Source of the DNA: Clostridiales bacterium
GTDB taxonomy: Bacteria; Bacillota; Clostridia; Lachnospirales; Lachnospiraceae
Direction: 5' to 3'
DNA: 8,494 bases
Assembly: GCA_019420425.1 (NCBI GenBank)
Contig: JAHZHG010000101.1
Span: forward strand, 1-8,494
Within the stretch, counting starts at the first letter, position 1, and each line of letters opens with the position of its first letter. This document shows positions 5,635-8,494 of the stretch, in pieces. Made by a program: the position numbers and the translations under genes. Under the pieces are notes generated by a model. The model made no database searches. It saw only the letters and a list, made by a program, of their open reading frames with translations, and was not told the DNA's origin.

Positions 5635-6207
5635 TTATCTGTATCTTTTCAGTGCAAGGGTATTGCGGGCCGTCTGGTCCGCATAGATTTCCAGCTTCCC
5701 GGAAAGGAGAGCCAGTGCGTCAAGAACTTCTGTATTATGTTCCTGCTGTACTGCGTAGAATTCAAGCGTTTTATCGTAGTTTTTACTAACGGTTGATTTA
5801 ACTTCGGAGACATCCGCTTTCAATTCAGCAACATCCGCTTTAACAGCCGACATATCTGCTTCCAGCCTGGAAACGTTCACTTTCAGCCCGGCAACATCCG
5901 TTTTAACAGCCGACATATCTGTTTTCAGCCCGGCAACATCCACTTTAACAGCCGACATATCTGTTTTCAGCCCGGCAACATCCACTTTAACAGCCGATAT
6001 ATCTGCTTCCAGCCTGGAAACGTTCACTTTCAGCCCGGCAACATCCGTTTTAACAGCCGACATATCTGTTTTCAGTCCGGCAACATCCGCTTTAACAGCC
6101 GACATATCTGCTCTCAGGTCATCTGTGTCAGCCCTTAAATCGGCGATATCTTTTTTCATATCCGTCATTCCGGATAAAATCAAGTCTAACTTGCCATCAA
6201 TGGTCAT
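5635..6207 (-). CDS. Heptad-repeat coiled-coil protein, function unknown
   Basis: This encodes a 190-residue protein dominated by an uninterrupted coiled coil. A short head (MTIDGKLDLILSGMTDMKKD, 1-20) leads into about 16 heptads (residues 26-140) made of near-identical units such as DMSAVK-x-DVAGLK, with V and L at the core positions and K/D/E outside. A non-repeated tail (143-190) contains YAVQQEHNTEVLDALALLSG and ends in KRYR. There is no signal peptide or membrane helix, so it is probably cytoplasmic and oligomeric. ATG 6207 follows AAAGGAG (6223-6217) by nine bases. The in-frame TTG at 6228 overlaps that site and is unlikely. The gene stands alone between convergent and divergent neighbours, with its own promoter and terminator. 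The domain name is not known to me. A scaffold or spacer role is only a guess. Confidence 0.8.
   Translation of the reverse strand: MTIDGKLDLILSGMTDMKKDIADLRADTDDLRADMSAVKADVAGLKTDMSAVKTDVAGLKVNVSRLEADISAVKVDVAGLKTDMSAVKVDVAGLKTDMSAVKTDVAGLKVNVSRLEADMSAVKADVAELKADVSEVKSTVSKNYDKTLEFYAVQQEHNTEVLDALALLSGKLEIYADQTARNTLALKRYR
5788..6132 (-). repeat. Coding tandem repeats of 42 and 63 bp, with a 147-bp duplication
   Basis: The word TAACAGCCGA occurs (+ strand) at 5841, 5904, 5946, 5988, 6051 and 6093, giving steps of 63, 42, 42, 63 and 42 bp. The longer step holds an extra heptad, VNVSRLE. On top of this, 5852-5928 and 5999-6075 are identical over 77 bp at an offset of 147 bp (seven heptads). All steps are multiples of 21, so gain or loss of units keeps both frame and heptad register. 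Confidence 0.85.
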
Positions 6208-6232
6208 GCTTTCACGCTCCTTTAGCAAAAAT

Positions 6233-6261
6233 ATTGTACCATAGCCCAGAGGTAGAGTCTA
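6233..6261 (-). promoter_or_regulatory. Proximal promoter of the coiled-coil gene
   Basis: Read on the minus strand, TAGACT (6261-6256) and TACAAT (6238-6233) are 17 bp apart, and TGG immediately precedes the -10 (an extended -10). The predicted start is about 20 bases before the gene's ATG, close to the ribosome binding site. Confidence 0.6.
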
Positions 6262-6298
6262 CTAAATTTTTAAATGCTGTTACATGAGAAGAATATGC

Positions 6299-6331
6299 AT
6301 GTAGTATACCACATCTTAATCAGAATAGCAA
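6299..6331 (-). promoter_or_regulatory. Distal promoter overlapped by a palindrome
   Basis: On the minus strand, TTGCTA (6331-6326), a 17-bp spacer and TATACT (6308-6303) with a TGG extension form a second promoter for the coiled-coil gene. The -10 lies inside an imperfect 16-bp palindrome, ATGTAGTATACCACAT (6299-6314), that has one mismatched pair. This could be an operator. Confidence 0.45.
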
Positions 6332-6367
6332 CATTTTATTTTACATATATAATAAGAAATGAAAATG

Positions 6368-6400
6368 AACACATAGTGTGTTTCCTTACAAAAAAGTAAG
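6368..6400. promoter_or_regulatory. Two adjacent inverted repeats, possible BceR-type box
   Basis: AACACA-TAG-TGTGTT (6368-6382) is a perfect inverted repeat. Right after it, CTTAC-AAAAAA-GTAAG (6385-6400) is another. Within the second, TTACA-N4-AGTAA (6386-6399) fits the BceR-type response-regulator box TnACA-N4-TGTAA, as I recall it, at all but one base. The box lies upstream of a BceAB-type transporter, where such regulators act. Binding is inferred. Confidence 0.45.
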
Positions 6401-6450
6401 CTTGCCGCGGATAGGTGTAAGTCAGGGCTATGGCGCCCGTTCCTTTTTTC

Positions 6451-6459
6451 TGGTATAGT
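6451..6459 (+). promoter_or_regulatory. Extended -10 promoter of the ABC transporter
   Basis: TGGTATAGT gives a TG-extended -10 (TATAGT, 6454-6459), about 55 bases before the ATPase start. The -35 region (around 6431-6436) is far from consensus, as expected for a promoter that needs an activator. The inverted repeats lie about 60-90 bp upstream of the predicted start. Confidence 0.5.
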
Positions 6460-6513
6460 AAAGACAGCTGAAAAACCTGGCGCGCAGGAAGATGAAGCTT
6501 GAGGAGGTTTATG

Positions 6514-7284
6514 ATGTCATTATTGGAAGTACACAATCTGAAAAAAGTATATATAACCCGCTTCGGCGGAGTCAAGGTACAGGCGCTGTCTGATCTGTCT
6601 TTTTCCGTGGAAAATGGAGAATACGTGGCGATCATGGGCGAGTCCGGTTCGGGAAAGACTACGCTGCTCAATCTGCTGGCTTCTCTGGATAAGCCCACCA
6701 GCGGAGAGATTTTTCTGAATAAACGGGCCCTGGGAAGCATCCCTGAGCGGGAGCAGGCGGTTTTCCGCCGGGAAAATCTGGGCTTTGTGTTCCAGGAATT
6801 TAATTTGCTGGATACCTTTTCCATAAAAGACAATATCCTGCTCCCCCTGGTACTCTCACGGCCTCCGGCGGAGGACATGGAAAAGCGTCTGGAGAAAACA
6901 GCGGCCCGGCTGGGAATTTCCGATATTCTGTCTAAGTTCCCCTACGAGGTGTCAGGCGGACAGAAGCAGAGGGCGGCGGCGGCCAGGGCTTTGATTACCA
7001 GGCCGAGCCTGGTGCTGGCGGATGAGCCGACGGGGGCTCTGGACTCACGGGCAGCAGATGCCCTCCTGGGCCTGTTTGAAGAAATCAACCGTGAGGGGCA
7101 GACCATTCTGATGGTTACCCACAGCATCAAGGCGGCCAGCCATGCAAACCGGGTGCTGTTCATCAAGGACGGGGAGGTATTCCATCAGCTGTACCGGGGA
7201 AACTGCACGAAGGATGAGTTGTATCAGAAGATTTCCGATACACTGACCGTAATTGCGACAGGTGGTGAGCAGTATGGGCGGTAA
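6514..7284 (+). CDS. BceA-type ABC transporter ATP-binding protein
   Basis: This encodes a 256-residue cytoplasmic ATPase that powers an antimicrobial-peptide sensing and detoxifying transporter of the BceAB (MacB-like, type VII) class. All motifs are present: Walker A GESGSGKT (42-49), Q-loop FVFQEFNLLD (91-100), signature VSGGQKQR (146-153), Walker B LVLADEP (166-172), D-loop region GALD (174-177) and switch histidine H203. The early phrase YITRFGGVKVQAL and the Q-loop wording are typical of BceA proteins. Two ATGs stand side by side (6511 and 6514). GGAGG (6503-6507) is six bases from the second and only three from the first, so I chose 6514. The next gene starts 11 bases before this one ends, so the two are translationally coupled partners. 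No two-component system is visible on the upstream side. Confidence 0.93.
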   Translation: MSLLEVHNLKKVYITRFGGVKVQALSDLSFSVENGEYVAIMGESGSGKTTLLNLLASLDKPTSGEIFLNKRALGSIPEREQAVFRRENLGFVFQEFNLLDTFSIKDNILLPLVLSRPPAEDMEKRLEKTAARLGISDILSKFPYEVSGGQKQRAAAARALITRPSLVLADEPTGALDSRAADALLGLFEEINREGQTILMVTHSIKAASHANRVLFIKDGEVFHQLYRGNCTKDELYQKISDTLTVIATGGEQYGR

Positions 7285-8494
7285 CTTTTTCTATGCGAAG
7301 CTGGCCGGAGGCAATTTAAAGAAAAACCGTCAGACGTATCTGCCCTACCTGCTTACCTGCATCTGTACGGTAATTGTGTTTTACATGATGGCCTCTCTTT
7401 CCGGAAACAGCAGGCTGGCTGAGGTGCGCGGCGGAATGTATATCTGCTCGATTATGATGCTGGGCATGATTGTTGTGGGAATTTTTTCCATCATATTTCT
7501 GTTCTATACCCACAGCTTTTTGATCAAAAGGAGAAAAAAGGAGTTTGGCCTTTACCGGATTCTGGGAATGGAACGCCGCCACGTCAGCCGGATTCTGTTC
7601 TGGGAGACCATATACACAGCGGTATTTGCCCTGGTTCTGGGCCTGACCGGCGGCATCCTGTTTGGCAAGCTGGCCTTTATGCTGGTGCTGCGTATGCTGA
7701 ACGCACAGATTGTGCTGGGCTTTGAAATCCCCCCTTCCGCGGTTTTAAGTACGCTGGCGCTGTTTGGCATTATTTTTGCCGGCACATTTTTAAACAGCCT
7801 GAGACAGATTCAGCTGGTAAAGTCTGCGGAGCTGATTAACGGAGAAAAGCACGGAGAGAAGGAGCCGAAATCCAAATGGCTGCTGACACTGATCGGACTG
7901 CTGACCCTGGGGGCCGGCTACTATCTGGCGGTGACCATTGAAAATCCAATGATGGCCCTGCTCCTGCTGTTTGTCGCGGTAATTCTGGTCATGATCGGAA
8001 CGTACTGCCTGTTTACGGCGGGCAGCGTGACGGTGCTGAAGGCCATGCGCAAATGTAAGTCGTTTTATTATAAACCAAAGCACTTTGTTTCCGTTTCGGG
8101 AATGATCTACCGGATGAAGCAGAATGCGGTGGGGCTGGCCAATATCTGTATTCTCTCCACCGGCGTACTGCTGGTGGTGTCCACTACGGTGTCTGTATAT
8201 ATCGGAACCCGGGAGCAGATTGAGGAGCTGCATCCTTATCAGGTCAATATTGAGCTGTATGAAAATGATGAAGAGAAAGAGCGGCAGGCCAAGGAGTGGA
8301 TAGCAGCGGCGCTGAACGCCTGCGGGGCGGCGCCGGTTGAGCGGGTGGAGTACGACTACGTCACCCTCAGTACGACGGTGAACGATGGAGAATATCTGGT
8401 TCCGGAGACGTACAGTGAAAACGATACGTACCTGTATCTGTATACCGTGGAGGATTACCGCAAAAACTCCGGCAGGACGGTGGAGCTGCAGCCG
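7274..8494 (+). CDS. BceB/FtsX-type ABC permease, 3' end outside the window
   Basis: The reading frame from ATG 7274 stays open for 407 codons to the window edge, overlapping the ATPase gene by 11 bases, with AGGTGG (7260-7265) eight bases upstream. The product is a membrane permease with about seven hydrophobic segments in view, near residues 22-41, 56-79, 111-138, 156-176, 203-220, 225-249 and 285-309. The FtsX-like marks are the KRRKKEFGLYRILGMERRHV loop (85-104) after the second helix and the VSGMIYRMKQNAVGLAN helix (274-290) before the seventh. From about 310 the chain turns hydrophilic, matching the large extracellular domain that BceB proteins carry between helices 7 and 8 for sensing peptide antibiotics. 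Full-length relatives have about 650 residues and ten helices, so roughly the last third is missing only because the window ends. The peptide it recognises is unknown. Confidence 0.92.
   Translation, partial: MGGNFFYAKLAGGNLKKNRQTYLPYLLTCICTVIVFYMMASLSGNSRLAEVRGGMYICSIMMLGMIVVGIFSIIFLFYTHSFLIKRRKKEFGLYRILGMERRHVSRILFWETIYTAVFALVLGLTGGILFGKLAFMLVLRMLNAQIVLGFEIPPSAVLSTLALFGIIFAGTFLNSLRQIQLVKSAELINGEKHGEKEPKSKWLLTLIGLLTLGAGYYLAVTIENPMMALLLLFVAVILVMIGTYCLFTAGSVTVLKAMRKCKSFYYKPKHFVSVSGMIYRMKQNAVGLANICILSTGVLLVVSTTVSVYIGTREQIEELHPYQVNIELYENDEEKERQAKEWIAAALNACGAAPVERVEYDYVTLSTTVNDGEYLVPETYSENDTYLYLYTVEDYRKNSGRTVELQP

Larger units (their letters stand above)
6208..6513. other. 306-bp divergent regulatory region
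   Basis: This gene-free stretch separates the minus-strand coiled-coil gene from the + strand ABC operon. It holds the ribosome binding site and two promoters of the former, an A+T-rich middle (about 6255-6360), then the paired inverted repeats and the extended -10 promoter of the latter. I found no small ORF with a credible start, and no RNA gene. Confidence 0.7.

Noticed and set aside
5788..6132. CRISPR-like regular repeats
   Set aside because: The repeats have no unique spacers, encode exact protein heptads, and sit inside an intact gene with a ribosome binding site and terminator.
6919..6926. TCCGATAT inside the ABC ATPase gene as another MarR half-site
   Set aside because: It is a single 8-mer within coding sequence and shows that such half-sites occur by chance at about this rate in the window.

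Overview
The window reads as a chromosomal segment of a Gram-positive, moderate-G+C anaerobe of the class Clostridia, most likely a Lachnospiraceae-type gut bacterium. This is inferred from strong GGAGG-type ribosome binding sites, extended -10 promoters (TGnTAnnAT), a DUF3786 protein, a MATE pump next to a MarR regulator and a BceAB-type ABC transporter. There are no tRNA, rRNA, CRISPR, transposase or phage genes. Every gene is on the + strand except one repetitive coiled-coil gene.

Layout. (1) 1-1956: a promoter overlaid by two near-identical palindromes, a MarR-family regulator starting at TTG 68, a strong intrinsic terminator just before the next ribosome binding site, and a full-length MATE efflux pump (625-1956). 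This looks like a self-regulated drug-response unit with a possible attenuation step. (2) 1957-2868: a new promoter, a structured leader, a 65-codon ORF that I read as an internally deleted remnant of a second MATE pump, and a GNAT acetyltransferase with its own extended -10 promoter. (3) 2869-5524: an extended -10 promoter, a 12-codon leader ORF whose stop overlaps the recQ start, recQ itself (complete, with helicase, RQC zinc and HRDC regions), and a DUF3786 gene 18 bases behind it. (4) 5525-6207: a convergent minus-strand gene for a 190-residue heptad-repeat coiled-coil protein, with its own terminator and one or two promoters. (5) 6208-8494: a divergent regulatory region with inverted repeats, one of which resembles the binding box of BceR-type response regulators, then a BceA-type ATPase and an overlapping BceB/FtsX-type permease that runs off the window inside its extracellular domain.

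Two themes recur. Two export systems (a MATE pump and a BceAB-type peptide-antibiotic transporter), plus a decayed second MATE gene, suggest a drug and antimicrobial-peptide response neighbourhood. In addition, two genes (MATE and recQ) are preceded by short ORFs that end in an ATGA overlap with the gene's start, a layout that suggests translational coupling.

Nothing here clearly forms a new multi-gene system. The items most worth a second look are the attenuator-like marR/MATE junction, the collapsed MATE gene and the exact-repeat coiled-coil gene.
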